Program-made: the position numbers and the translations under genes
Assembly: GCF_051521505.1 (NCBI RefSeq)
Contig: NZ_CP150356.1
Coordinates: 10,292,001 to 10,356,000 of the forward strand
DNA from: Sorangium sp025924095
Lineage (GTDB): Bacteria > Myxococcota_A > Polyangia > Polyangiales > Polyangiaceae
Direction: 5' to 3'
DNA: 64,000 nt
Shown: in pieces, positions 41,126 to 52,329 of the stretch
How positions within the stretch are numbered: the first letter of the stretch is position 1
How the letters are laid out: each line of letters begins with the position of its first letter
Notes under the pieces: model-generated
What the model was told of the DNA's origin: nothing
Database searches by the model: none
What the model saw: the letters and a program-made list of their open reading frames with translations, nothing else

Positions 41126-44114
41126 AACGAACTCCTCTCCCCCTCGCCCAGGACATCTCTGGGAAAACCTACTGGCGCAGCTTGAGCGAGCTCGCCGGCT
41201 CGCCCGACTTCGTCGATGCGCTCGGGCGCGAGTTCCCTCCGGCCGCGTTCGAGCCGCCGGAGGGCGTCGGGCGGCGCACGTTCCTCAGCCTCATGGGCGC
41301 GTCGCTCGCCCTCGGCGGCCTCGTGGGCTGCCGCCGGCCCGTCGAGCAGATCCTGCCGTACTCGCGCGCCCCGGAGGAGGTCATCCCCGGCCAGCCGCTG
41401 TTCTTCGCGACCGCGCTGCCGATGATGGGCACGGCCTTCGGCGTCCTCGTCGAGAGCCACGAGGGGCGCCCCACGAAGATCGAGGGCAACCCGAAGCACC
41501 CCGAGAGCCTCGGCGCGACCACCCTCTACACCCAGGCCGCGGTCCTCGACCTCTACGATCCCGACCGCAGCAAGTCGCCGCGCGAGGGCGCGGCCGCCAA
41601 GTCCTGGGACGACGCGGCCGCGTTCCTGCGCGCCGAGGGCGACAAGCTCCGCGGCCGCAGCGGCAAGGGGCTCACGATCCTGACCGAGGCGCACAGGTCG
41701 CCGACGCTGGCCGCGCGCCTCGCCGATCTCCGCAAGACGCTGCCGGAGGCGCGCATCGTCCGGTACGAGCCGTTCTCCCGCGACGCCGCGCGCGAGGGCG
41801 CGCGGCTCGCGTTCGGCAAGCCGCTCGAGACGACGCTCGACCTGACGAAGGCGCGCGTCATCGTCGCGCTCGACGCCGACCTGTTCGGCACCGACGGCAG
41901 CCCGATCAAGCAGGCGCGCGCGTTCGCGGCGGGCCGCGCGGTCGACAAGGACCCGAAGGCGATGAACCGCCTCTACGCCGTCGAGAGCACCTTCTCGATC
42001 ACCGGCGCGGCCGCGGATCACCGGCTCCGGATCCAGAGCCGCAAGATCCCCGCCTTCGCCTTCGCGCTCGCGACCGAGCTCGGCAAGCGCGGGGTCGCGC
42101 TCGACGCGGATCTGCTCAAGACGCTCGAGGGCAAGTCGGGCGGTCTCGACGCCAAGGCGACCCGGCACGTCGCCGCCATCGCCGCCGATCTCGCGGCGAA
42201 CCGCGGCCTGGGCGCGCTCGTGGTGGGGCGCTCGCTGCCGAAGGAGGTCCACGCCGTCGCGCACCTCATCAACCTCGCCCTCGACAACACCGGCAGGGCC
42301 GTCCGGCTCGTCGCGCCCTTCGACGAGTCGCGCGAGGGCCCCGAGGCGCTCGTCGAGCTCGCGGGCGCCATCGGGCGCAACGAGGTCGAGACGCTGATCA
42401 TCCTGGGCGGCAACCCGGCCTTCGACGCGCCCGCCGACGCGCGCTTCGCCGACGCGCTCGCCAAGGTGCCCGTGAGCGTGCACGTCTCGACGCACGTCGA
42501 CGAGACGAGCGAGCGCTCCCGCTGGCACCTGAACCGCGCCCACCCGCTGGAGTCGTGGAGCGACGTCCGGGCGGAGGACGGGACGGCCAGCATCGCGCAG
42601 CCGCTCATCGCGCCGCTCTTCGGCGGCAGGACCGACGCCGAGATCATCGAGCTGCTGCTCGGCGGCTCGCGGACCGCCTACGACCTGGTGAGGGCGACCT
42701 GGCTGAACGCCGAGGGCGCGAAGCGCACCGAGCAGGACCTCCGCCGCGCGCTGCACGACGGCCTCTTCGCGGGGAGCCAGCTCGCCGACGAGCAGGTGAC
42801 CGCCACGACGCAGGCCGCGGTCGACGCGCTGCGGGCGTTCGCGCCCGCAGCGGCAGAGGGCCTGGAGGTGACCTTCCGGCCCGACATGCACGCGTGGGAC
42901 GGGCGGTTCGCGAACAACGGGTGGCTCCAGGAGCTGCCCCACCCGATGACCAAGCTCACCTGGGGCAGCGGCGCGAACCTCTCGCCGTCGACCGCGGCGC
43001 GGCTCGGCCTCAAGGACGGCGACGTCGTGACGCTGTCGGGCGCCGGCGCCTCGGTCCGGATCCCCGTCGTCGTCGCGCCGGGGCAGGCCGACGACTCGGT
43101 CGCCATCGGCGTCGGCCAGGGCCGGCGCGCAGAGCTCCGGGTCGGGCGCGGCGTCGGCGTCGACACGACCCCGCTCCGCAAGAGCGACGCCTTCGAGCTC
43201 GCCGTCGGCTTCTCGCTGGAGAAGACCGGCGCGGTGGCGGAGCTCGCGCGCACCCAGGAGCACTTCGTCATGGAGGGCCGCCCGCTCGCGCGCGAGGGGA
43301 CGCTCGCCGAGCTCGAGAAGGACCCGGCGTTCGCCCAGAAGCAGGTCCACGTGCCGCCGCTCCTCAGCCTGTTCAAGGAGCCGAACCGCCGGCAGGGACA
43401 CGCCTGGGGCATGAGCATCGATCTCAACGCCTGCATCGGGTGCAACGCGTGCGTGATCGCCTGCCAGGCCGAGAACAACATCCCTGTCGTGGGCATCGAG
43501 GGCGTGCGTGAGACGCGCGAGATGCACTGGCTGCGGGTGGATCGTTACTTCCAGGGCACCGACCCGAACGAGCCCGAGAGCATCCAGCAGCCGCTCCCCT
43601 GCCAGCACTGCGAGAACGCGCCGTGCGAGCAGGTGTGCCCGGTCGCCGCCACGGCCCACAGCCCCGAGGGGCTGAACGACATGGCGTACAACCGCTGCGT
43701 CGGCACGAAGTACTGCGCCAACAACTGCCCGTACAAGGTGCGTCGCTTCAACTTCTTCGAATACGGCCAGCCGGACTCGGAGTCGCGGAAGATGCAGTTC
43801 AACCCCAACGTCACCGTCCGATCGCGGGGCGTCATGGAGAAGTGCACCTTCTGCGTGCAGCGGATCAACAGCGCCAAGATCGAGGCCAAGAAAGAGGGAC
43901 GGGAGCACGTCAAGGACGGCGAGGTCGTGACCGCGTGCCAGGGCGCTTGCCCGACGCAGGCCATCGCCTTCGGCGACCTCAACGACCAGACGAGCCAGGT
44001 GTCCGTGACGTCCGCGAGCCCGCGCGGTTACAGGATGCTGGACGAGATCAACACAAAGCCGCGGGTCACCTACCTCGCCAAGATCCGCAACAAGAACCCG
44101 GAGCTCGCCGACGC

Positions 44115-44118
<4 letters not shown>
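41122..44118 (+). CDS. actB: Alternative complex III subunit ActB (molybdopterin-like plus ferredoxin domains)
   Basis: This 998-residue protein begins with a Tat-type region (GRRTFLSLMGASLALGGLVGC, about 50-75). Residues about 80-740 resemble the molybdopterin oxidoreductase fold, which in ActB carries no cofactor. The C-terminal about 230 residues form a four-cluster ferredoxin: CIGCNACVIACQAENN, CQHCENAPCEQVCPV, CVGTKYCANNCPY, and CTFC with ACQGACPTQAI. It sits on the periplasmic face, relaying electrons between quinol site and haems. It overlaps actA and actC by four bases each. Confidence 0.95.
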
Positions 44119-45537
<1,419 letters not shown>

Positions 45538-45548
<11 letters not shown>

Positions 45549-46305
45549 CAGCGATTCTCCGAGCCGGAAGCGCTCCGGGGAGCCTGCCTCGACCGAGGAG
45601 GCAGGAGGGCTCAAGGACTCCGATCGCGAAGGCCCGGCCGACGACAAGCCGCAGGGCTTCGTGCCCGAGGACGAGGCGGAATACGACAAGCCCCACGAGG
45701 AGGGGCCGCACGGGAAAGCGGCGCTCGCGATCGAGCGCAAGCTGGAGCACCGGGCCGAGGAGGAGGCGGCCGCGGCGTCGTCCCCGTTCGCGCTGATGGG
45801 CTACTTCACGACCCCGAAGGACATCTATCACGCGTGCGAGACGCTCCGGGACGCCGGGTACAGCCGCTTCGATGCGCACACGCCGTTCGCCGTGCACGGG
45901 CTGGAGAAGGCGATGGGGCTCAAGGCGTCGCCGCTGCCGTGGCTCGTGCTCGGCGGCGGGGCGGCGGGGCTCGGCGGCGGCATCCTGCTCGCCTGGTACA
46001 CGCAGCTCTACGACTACCCGCTCATCATCAGCGGCAAGCCGGCCTTCTCGTACCAGGCCTTCATCCCGATCTTCTTCGAGCTCACGGTCCTCGTCGCGGC
46101 GCTCACGTGCTTCTTCGGGCTCTTCGCGCTCGGGCGTCTGCCGTCCTTCTTCCACCCCACCATGACGCACCCCTCATTTCCGCGCGCGACCGACGACGCC
46201 TTCTTCATCAGCGTCGAGGTGAGCGACCCGAAGTTCGATGCCACGGAGACGCGCAACCTCCTCCAGCGCGCAGGCGCGCAGGGCATCAGGGAGGTCTCCT
46301 CGTGA
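45538..46305 (+). CDS. actD: Alternative complex III subunit ActD (DUF3341)
   Basis: The protein has 255 residues. A charged, low-complexity N-terminal extension of about 80 residues is longer than usual for ActD. It is followed by the DUF3341 core: FALMGYFTTPKDIYHACETLRDAGYSRFDAHTPF, two membrane segments (LPWLVLGGGAAGLGGGILLAWY; FFELTVLVAALTCFFGLFALG), HPSFPRATDDAFFI and a final alpha/beta part. It packs against ActC/ActF on the cytoplasmic side in known structures. It is coupled by overlaps to actC and actE. Confidence 0.93.
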
Positions 46306-46907
46306 AACGCTGGTGTATTCCCCTCCTCGTCGTCCTGGCAGGCTGCCGCGGACAGGCGAGCAGCGACCCGCCGATCCACGTCTTCGGGGACATGGACTGG
46401 CAGCCCAAGTTCCAGCCCGAGGAGGGCAACCGCCTGTTCCCCGACGGCCGGTCGATGCGGCCCCTCGTGCAGGGCACGGTGCACCAGGGGGCGCTCGACG
46501 AGAGCGACGCCTACCGCACCGGCAAGGACGGCGAGACGTTCCTGGCGATGGCGCCTGTCACCGTCGACGAGACGGTGGTCCGGCGCGGCCAGGATCGGTT
46601 CAACATCTACTGCGCGCCCTGCCATGACCAGGCCGGCAGCGGGCAGGGCATGGTGGTGAAGCGCGGGTACCCGCCGCCCATCGACCTCGCGTCCGAAAGG
46701 GCGCGCGGCCTGCCCGACGGCGAGATCTTCCACGTCATCTCGAACGGCGTCCGGAACATGCCGTCTTATCGGAAGCAGATCCCGGCCCGGGACCGGTGGG
46801 CGATCGTCACGTGGGTGCGCGTGCTGCAGCGCAGCCAGCACGGGCGCATCGACGACGTCCCGGAGACCCAGCGGGGCAACATCGCGAAGGAGAGCGGAAC
46901 TCCATGA
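46302..46907 (+). CDS. actE: Alternative complex III subunit ActE, monohaem cytochrome c lipoprotein
   Basis: This 201-residue protein starts at a GTG that overlaps the actD stop. It has a lipoprotein signal (LLVVLAGC) and one c-type haem site, CAPCH, with a likely axial Met in VRNMPSYRKQI. The N-terminal half contains the family segment DMDWQPKFQPEEGNRLFPDGRSMRPLVQGTV. It is the mobile periplasmic haem domain that probably hands electrons from ActA to the oxidase. It overlaps actF (ATGA at 46904-46907). Confidence 0.94.
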   Translation: MKRWCIPLLVVLAGCRGQASSDPPIHVFGDMDWQPKFQPEEGNRLFPDGRSMRPLVQGTVHQGALDESDAYRTGKDGETFLAMAPVTVDETVVRRGQDRFNIYCAPCHDQAGSGQGMVVKRGYPPPIDLASERARGLPDGEIFHVISNGVRNMPSYRKQIPARDRWAIVTWVRVLQRSQHGRIDDVPETQRGNIAKESGTP

Positions 46908-48109
46908 AGTCTCACGGAAGTGCTCTGGCCGAGGACACGAAGGTCCTCGATCGGGCGGTCGCGAAGCGGCTCGTCTCGAGGAGCATGGTGCTCGCCATCG
47001 CCGGCGTGGCGCTCTCGGCGCTGGCGGCGGTCGTCGACACGAAGCGTTTCGCGTTCTCGTACCTCACCGGCTTCACCTGGGTCGTGACGATCGGGCTCGG
47101 CGCCCTGTTCTTCGTGATCATCCAGCACCTGACGCGCGCGCGCTGGTCGGCGGCCGCGCGCCGTCACATGGAGTGGATGAGCGGCGTCCTGCCCGCGTGC
47201 GCCGTGCTGTTCCTCCCGGTCGCGGTGCTCGCCCACGACATCTACCATCACTGGATGGGGCCCCAGGCCGCGAACGACCACCTGCTCCAGCAGAAGGCGC
47301 CGTACCTGAACCCGACCTTCTTCTACATCCGCGCCGGGGTGTTCCTCGCGGCGTGGGCGGCCCTGTCGCTGTGGTTCATCAAGACCTCCCGCGCGCAGGA
47401 CGAGAGCGCCGATTTCCGCCCCACGGCGAAGATGCGGGCCGGGAGCGCCCCGGCCGTGATCGTCTTTGCCCTGACGATCTCGTTCGCGTCGTTCGACTGG
47501 CTGATGAGCATCGACCCGCACTGGTACTCGACGATCTTCGGCGTCTACGTGTTCGCCGGCGCGGCCACGAGCTCCCTCTCGGCGCTCGCGCTGATCACGA
47601 TCGCGCTCCACAAGGCGGGGCTCTTGCGCAAGGTGAGCAACGTCGAGCGCCAGCACGACATTGGCAAGCTGCTCTTCGGCTTCACGATCTTCTGGGCCTA
47701 CATCGCGTTCTCGCAGTTCCTGCTCATCTGGTACGCCAACATCCCGGAGGAGACGATCTTCTATCTTCACCGCTGGGAGGGTTCGTGGAAGGTCGTGAGC
47801 CTGGCCCTCTTGTTCGGGCACTTCGTCGTGCCGTTCCTCGTCCTCCTGTCCCGGCACGCCAAGCGGAGCCCGCTGGTCCTCGGGGCGGCGTCGGTGCTCC
47901 TCCTCGTGATGCACTACGTCGACCTCTACTGGCTGATCATGCCGAACATGGACCACCACGGCGCGCACCTGAGCTGGATCGACCTCGCCGGCTTGCTCGG
48001 CCCGCTGGGCGTGGGAGCCTGGGTGCTCTCGCTTCAAGCGGCCAAGAGCCCGCTGTATCCGCTGAATGACCCTCACCTTGCCGAAGCGGCTCGGATCGAC
48101 AACCCGTAA
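46904..48109 (+). CDS. actF: Alternative complex III subunit ActF (membrane protein)
   Basis: This 401-residue protein has about ten hydrophobic segments (RSMVLAIAGVALSALAAVVD, FTWVVTIGLGALFFVIIQHL, VLPACAVLFLPVAVLAHDIYHHWM, YIAFSQFLLIWYANIPEETIFY and more). Residues typical of ActF include SFDWLMSIDPHWYSTIFGVYVFAGA and QFLLIWYANIPEE. ActF is related to ActC but lacks its quinone site and is thought to take part in proton movement. It is the last of the strictly overlapping act genes. The next gene begins 10 bases later with AAGGAG upstream. Confidence 0.95.
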   Translation: MKSHGSALAEDTKVLDRAVAKRLVSRSMVLAIAGVALSALAAVVDTKRFAFSYLTGFTWVVTIGLGALFFVIIQHLTRARWSAAARRHMEWMSGVLPACAVLFLPVAVLAHDIYHHWMGPQAANDHLLQQKAPYLNPTFFYIRAGVFLAAWAALSLWFIKTSRAQDESADFRPTAKMRAGSAPAVIVFALTISFASFDWLMSIDPHWYSTIFGVYVFAGAATSSLSALALITIALHKAGLLRKVSNVERQHDIGKLLFGFTIFWAYIAFSQFLLIWYANIPEETIFYLHRWEGSWKVVSLALLFGHFVVPFLVLLSRHAKRSPLVLGAASVLLLVMHYVDLYWLIMPNMDHHGAHLSWIDLAGLLGPLGVGAWVLSLQAAKSPLYPLNDPHLAEAARIDNP

Positions 48110-48119
48110 GGAGCCGGCC

Positions 48120-48854
48120 ATGAGCGAAGCGACTGACAACACTGCGACCGAGCACGCCGAGACCGAGCACGCCGAGGCGGATCGGCCGAACAACTCGCTC
48201 ATCCTCGTGATCGTGATCGCCACGCTGGCGTCCCTCGTTGTGACCGTGCTCTTCGTGAACGAGGTCTTCAAGTCGACGATGGAGCGGGAGATCTCGAGCA
48301 AGGTGCTCGAGCCGCCGAGCAGCGCGCTCCGCGGCCTGCGGGCCATGGAGCAGGAGCGCCTCAGCCGCTACCAGTGGGCGAACGAGAAGGACGGCGTCGT
48401 CCGCATCCCGATCGATCAGGCCGTCGCGCTCACCCTGAAGGACTACCAGGAGAAGCGCGTGGGGAGCGCGGCCGTTCCCGCTGCGACCACGCCCGAGCAG
48501 GCCGCGCAGCCCGAGGAGAGCAACACGAAGGCAAGCGAGGCCGCGCCCCCGGGCGCCGAGGGCGGCCAGCCGCCCAAGGACGCAGCGAAGCCGGGCGACA
48601 AGGACGCGGCCAAGCCCGCCGACGCGGCCAAGCCCGCCGACGCGGCCAAGCCCGCCGACGCGGCCAAGCCTGCCGACGCGGCCAAGCCCGCCGACGCGGC
48701 CAAGCCCGCCGACGCGGCCAAGCCTGCCGACGCGGCCAAGCCCGCCCAGCCCGCGCAATCCGGAGGCGCGGCGCCCAAGCCCGCCCAGCCCGCGCAGCCT
48801 GGAGGCGCGGCGCCCAAGCCCGCCAGCCCGGCGCCGTCCGCTCCGGTGCAGTGA
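48120..48854 (+). CDS. Single-span membrane protein with Ala-Lys-Pro repeats, possible complex III/oxidase accessory subunit
   Basis: The protein has 244 residues. A cytoplasmic N-terminus of about 25 residues and one membrane segment (LILVIVIATLASLVVTVLFV) come first. A conserved-looking region follows (LRAMEQERLSRYQWANEKDGVVRIPIDQAVALTL). The second half is low complexity, with eight DAAKPA units followed by two longer PAQPA-QxGGAAPK repeats. The IPIDxAxxLxLKDY segment is seen in small proteins encoded in act or oxidase operons. The position between actF and senC suggests an accessory subunit, possibly equivalent to the poorly conserved ActG/ActH. It starts at the ATG at 48120 behind AAGGAG, and its stop overlaps the next start. 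Confidence 0.75.
   Translation: MSEATDNTATEHAETEHAEADRPNNSLILVIVIATLASLVVTVLFVNEVFKSTMEREISSKVLEPPSSALRGLRAMEQERLSRYQWANEKDGVVRIPIDQAVALTLKDYQEKRVGSAAVPAATTPEQAAQPEESNTKASEAAPPGAEGGQPPKDAAKPGDKDAAKPADAAKPADAAKPADAAKPADAAKPADAAKPADAAKPADAAKPAQPAQSGGAAPKPAQPAQPGGAAPKPASPAPSAPVQ
48603..48746 (+). repeat. 18-bp tandem repeat, eight units, in coding sequence
   Basis: Eight units of GACGCGGCCAAGCCCGCC (third-position C/T variants only) encode DAAKPA. Near identity of all units points to recent expansion by slippage. A 39-base unit then repeats twice directly downstream (48747-48824). Confidence 0.95.
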
Positions 48855-49696
48855 TGTCTCGCCCGCTGTCCGCCTTGCTCGCTGTGCTCGCGCTCGTGGT
48901 GGCCACGGTCACCCCGGCGCGGAGCGCGCGGGCGGCGGACACGACCATTCCAACAGAGCTCGTCGGCGTCGACATCGAGGAGCGGCCGGGAGCCATGCTC
49001 CCGCGCGAGCTCCGGCTCCGCGATCAGTCGGGGCAAGAGGTCGAGCTCGGCCGGTACGCGACGGGCGACAAGCCCCTCGTCCTGGTGCTCGGTTACTTCG
49101 AGTGCCCGATGCTCTGCTCGCTGGTCCTCAACGGCGTGCTCCAGGCCATGAAGGAGAGCGACTGGAGCGCGGGCAAGGAGTACCGCACCCTCGTCGTGAG
49201 CTTCGATCCCCGCGATACGCCCGACGCCGCGCGCAAGAAGCGGGCGAACTATATCGAGGCCTACGGCAGGCCGATCCTCGGCGACGGCTTCGAGTTCCTT
49301 GTCGGCGACGAGGCGTCGGTGCGCACGCTCGCCAACACCGTGGGCTTCGGCTACCGATGGGACGAGACGACGAAGCAGTACGCGCACGCTGCGGGCGCGT
49401 TTGTCTTCACGCCGGACGGGCGCCTATCGCGTACCCTGTACGGCATCTCCTTCCCGCAGAAGAACTTCAGCCTCGCGCTGCGCGAAGCGGGCAGCGGGCT
49501 GGTCGGGAGCGCCTGGGATCGGGTGCTGCTGTTCTGTTTCCATTACGATCCCAACGCCCGAGGTTACGTCCTGGCGACGAAGCGGCTGATGATGGCGTCC
49601 GGCGCCTTCACCGTCGTGCTGATCGGGCTCTGGCTCATGCGCTTCTGGCGGACTGAACGCACCCGCACGAGGGCGCGCGTAAACGAGGCTTCCTAA
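48854..49696 (+). CDS. senC: SCO1/SenC family copper chaperone
   Basis: This 280-residue protein has a signal peptide (LLAVLALVVATVTPARSARA). Its thioredoxin-like Sco domain has the copper site CPMLC (in YFECPMLCSLVL) and a distal His in QYAHAAGAFVF. A C-terminal membrane segment (MASGAFTVVLIGLWLMRFW) is unusual compared with N-terminally anchored Sco proteins. Sco proteins deliver copper to the CuA site of oxidase subunit II, which is encoded 25 bases downstream. The start overlaps the preceding stop by one base (TGATG). Confidence 0.92.
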   Translation: MSRPLSALLAVLALVVATVTPARSARAADTTIPTELVGVDIEERPGAMLPRELRLRDQSGQEVELGRYATGDKPLVLVLGYFECPMLCSLVLNGVLQAMKESDWSAGKEYRTLVVSFDPRDTPDAARKKRANYIEAYGRPILGDGFEFLVGDEASVRTLANTVGFGYRWDETTKQYAHAAGAFVFTPDGRLSRTLYGISFPQKNFSLALREAGSGLVGSAWDRVLLFCFHYDPNARGYVLATKRLMMASGAFTVVLIGLWLMRFWRTERTRTRARVNEAS

Positions 49697-49721
49697 GACA
49701 CAAGGTGGCGGAGCCACAACT

Positions 49722-50672
49722 ATGGTGATGAATAACCCGATCGAACTCGGCTCATTCTGGCTGCCCCGCCAGGGCTCGACGCTCGCGGAGCGGATCGACG
49801 CCGGCTGGGACGCGGCCTACTGGGTCTCCGTCGTCTTCTTCTTCCTGGTCCTCGGGGCGGTCGTGCTGTTCGCCGTCAAGTACCGGCGGCGCAGCGAGCA
49901 CGACAAGACGAGCCCCATCGACCACAGCGCGGCCGTCGAGGTCGCGTGGACGGTGATCCCGCTCGGCATCCTGATCGTGCTCTTCTTCGTGGGCATGCGC
50001 GGCTACGTGCACGCCTCCGTCGCGCCGGCCGAGTCCTACGAGATCAACGTCACGGGCGAGATGTACCTGTGGACGTTCACCTACCCCGACGGGACGACGA
50101 CCGTGAACGAGCTCGCCGTGCCGCGGGGTCGCCCGGTGCGGCTGATCCTGAGCTCGAAGGACATCCTCCACAGCTTCTACATCCCGGAGTTCCGCGTGAA
50201 GCAGGACATGGTCCCGGGCTCGTACACGTCGGTGTGGTTCGAGGCGACGGAGACGCGCGAGACGGTGGTCCTGTGCACCGAGTACTGCGGCTCCGGCCAC
50301 TCCGACATGATGGCGACGGTCAAGGTGCTGGAGCCGTCGGAGTTCGAGAAGTGGCTCGAGGGCAACAACAACAGCGACCTCCCGCCCGAGGAGCTCGGCA
50401 AGACGCTCTTCGCCAAGCGGAGCTGCGCGACCTGCCACTCGCTCGACGGCACGCGCCTCCAGGGCCCGTCGCTCAAGGGGCTGTTCGGCCGCGAGGAGGA
50501 GCTCGTGGACGGCTCCAAGGTCATCGCGGACGAGAACTATTTCCGCGAGAGCGTCTTCAACCCGGCCGGCCAGGTCGTGCGCGGCTACCCGCCGGTGATG
50601 CCGTCGTTCAAGGGGCTCCTCAAGGACAGAGAAGTGGATGCGCTCATCGCTTACCTGAAGACGGTGAAGTGA
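49722..50672 (+). CDS. ctaC: Cytochrome c oxidase subunit II with fused cytochrome c (caa3 type)
   Basis: This 316-residue protein has two N-terminal membrane segments, then a cupredoxin domain with CuA ligands (LHSFYIPEF; CTEYCGSGHSDM). A C-terminal cytochrome c domain follows with CATCH and an axial Met in PPVMPSF. This fusion defines caa3 oxidases, which can take electrons directly from a donor complex without a soluble cytochrome, fitting a supercomplex with ActABCDEF. ctaD follows after 19 bases. Confidence 0.96.
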   Translation: MVMNNPIELGSFWLPRQGSTLAERIDAGWDAAYWVSVVFFFLVLGAVVLFAVKYRRRSEHDKTSPIDHSAAVEVAWTVIPLGILIVLFFVGMRGYVHASVAPAESYEINVTGEMYLWTFTYPDGTTTVNELAVPRGRPVRLILSSKDILHSFYIPEFRVKQDMVPGSYTSVWFEATETRETVVLCTEYCGSGHSDMMATVKVLEPSEFEKWLEGNNNSDLPPEELGKTLFAKRSCATCHSLDGTRLQGPSLKGLFGREEELVDGSKVIADENYFRESVFNPAGQVVRGYPPVMPSFKGLLKDREVDALIAYLKTVK

Positions 50673-50691
50673 GCGCCGCGGAGAAGCAGCC

Positions 50692-52329
50692 ATGTCGCAG
50701 ACCGTAACAACCCTTGATGTCAATACGGCGCCCGACGCCGGGCACGGAGCGGATTACATCCGGGCCACGAGCGGGATCATGTCGTGGCTCACCACGGTCG
50801 ATCACAAGCGGATCGGCCTGATGTACCTCGCCAGCACCTTCGTCGCGTTCCTCATGGGCGGCGTCTTCGCGCTCATCCTGCGGCTCGAGCTCCTGACGCC
50901 GAAGGCGACGATCATCAGCGCGAACGCCTATAACCAGATGTTCACGCTCCACGGCGCGGTGATGACGTTCCTGTTCATCATCCCGAGCATCCCCGGCGCG
51001 CTCGGCAACTTCCTCCTGCCGATCATGATCGGCGCGAAGGACGTCGCCTTCCCCAAGCTGAACCTCCTCAGCCTGTATCTCTACTGGATCGGCGCCCTCT
51101 TCACGCTGTCGTCGCTCGTCACGGGCGGCATCGACACCGGCTGGACGTTCTACGTCCCGTACTCGAGCACGGTGACGACGACCTCGGTCCTGAGCGTCAC
51201 GTTCGGCGTCTTCATCCTCGGCTTCTCCAGCGTGCTCACGGGGCTGAACTTCATCGTCACGATGCACAAGCTCCGGGCGCCCGGGATGGGCTGGTACAAG
51301 ATGCCGCTCATGCTCTGGTCGCTCTACGCGACGAGCATCGTCCAGATCCTCGCGACCCCCGTCCTCGGCATCACGCTCCTCCTGCTCATCGCCGAGCGCG
51401 CGTTCAACATCGGCATCTTCGACCCGGCGCTCGGCGGCGACCCGGTGCTCTACCAGCACTTCTTCTGGTTCTACAGCCACCCGGCCGTTTACATCATGAT
51501 CCTGCCGGGCATGGGCATCATCAGCGAGCTCATCGCCGTCCACGCGCGGCGCAGGGTCTTCGGCTACAAGGCGATCGCCTTCTCCAGCATCGCCATCGCC
51601 CTGGTCGGCTTCCTCGTGTGGGGCCACCACATGTTCACCTCGGGCCAGAGCGAGTTCGCGGCGATCATCTTCTCGTTTTTGACCTTCCTCGTCGCCATCC
51701 CCAGCGGGGTCAAGGTCTTCAACTGGACCGCCACGCTGTGGCGCGGCTCGATCAGCTTCAAGGCGCCGATGCTGTACGCGCTGTCGTTCCTCATCCTCTT
51801 CTCGATCGGCGGCCTCACCGGCATCTTCCTCGGGATGCTCAGCGTGGACCTGCACCTGCACGACACGTACTTCGTGGTCGCGCACTTCCACTACGTGATG
51901 GTGGGCGGCACCGTCATCGCCTTCTTCGGCGGGCTCCACCACTGGTGGCCCAAGATCACCGGGAAGATGTACTCCGAGAGGCTCGCCGCCATCGCCTGCG
52001 TGCTCGTCTTCATCGGGTTCAACGTCACGTTCTTCTCGCAGTTCGTCATGGGCAGCCGCGGGATGCCGCGGCGCTACTACAACTACCTGGACCAGTTCCA
52101 GCCGCTGCACGCCTTCTCGACCGTGGGCTCGTGGATCCTGGGCGCCGGCATCCTCGTGATGCTCGTCTGCTTCATCCGCTCGCTCCGCTCCGGCGCGCCG
52201 GCGCCGGCGAACCCCTGGGGCGGGCTCAGCCTCGAGTGGACCACCGCCTCTCCGCCCATCACCGAGAACTTCGTCCGCACCCCGATCGTGACCAAGGGCG
52301 CATACGACTTCAACACGGAGAACTCATGA
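50692..52329 (+). CDS. ctaD: Cytochrome c oxidase subunit I, A2-type
   Basis: The 545-residue catalytic subunit has haem and CuB ligands in LHGAVMTFLF, WFYSHPAVYIMILPG, WGHHMFTSG and HDTYFVVAHFHYVM. YSHP with Ala in place of the D-channel Glu of GHPEV marks an A2-type haem-copper oxidase, as in Thermus and Rhodothermus caa3. It reduces oxygen to water and pumps protons. GGAG is eight bases before the ATG. It overlaps ctaE by four bases (ATGA at 52326). Confidence 0.97.
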   Translation: MSQTVTTLDVNTAPDAGHGADYIRATSGIMSWLTTVDHKRIGLMYLASTFVAFLMGGVFALILRLELLTPKATIISANAYNQMFTLHGAVMTFLFIIPSIPGALGNFLLPIMIGAKDVAFPKLNLLSLYLYWIGALFTLSSLVTGGIDTGWTFYVPYSSTVTTTSVLSVTFGVFILGFSSVLTGLNFIVTMHKLRAPGMGWYKMPLMLWSLYATSIVQILATPVLGITLLLLIAERAFNIGIFDPALGGDPVLYQHFFWFYSHPAVYIMILPGMGIISELIAVHARRRVFGYKAIAFSSIAIALVGFLVWGHHMFTSGQSEFAAIIFSFLTFLVAIPSGVKVFNWTATLWRGSISFKAPMLYALSFLILFSIGGLTGIFLGMLSVDLHLHDTYFVVAHFHYVMVGGTVIAFFGGLHHWWPKITGKMYSERLAAIACVLVFIGFNVTFFSQFVMGSRGMPRRYYNYLDQFQPLHAFSTVGSWILGAGILVMLVCFIRSLRSGAPAPANPWGGLSLEWTTASPPITENFVRTPIVTKGAYDFNTENS

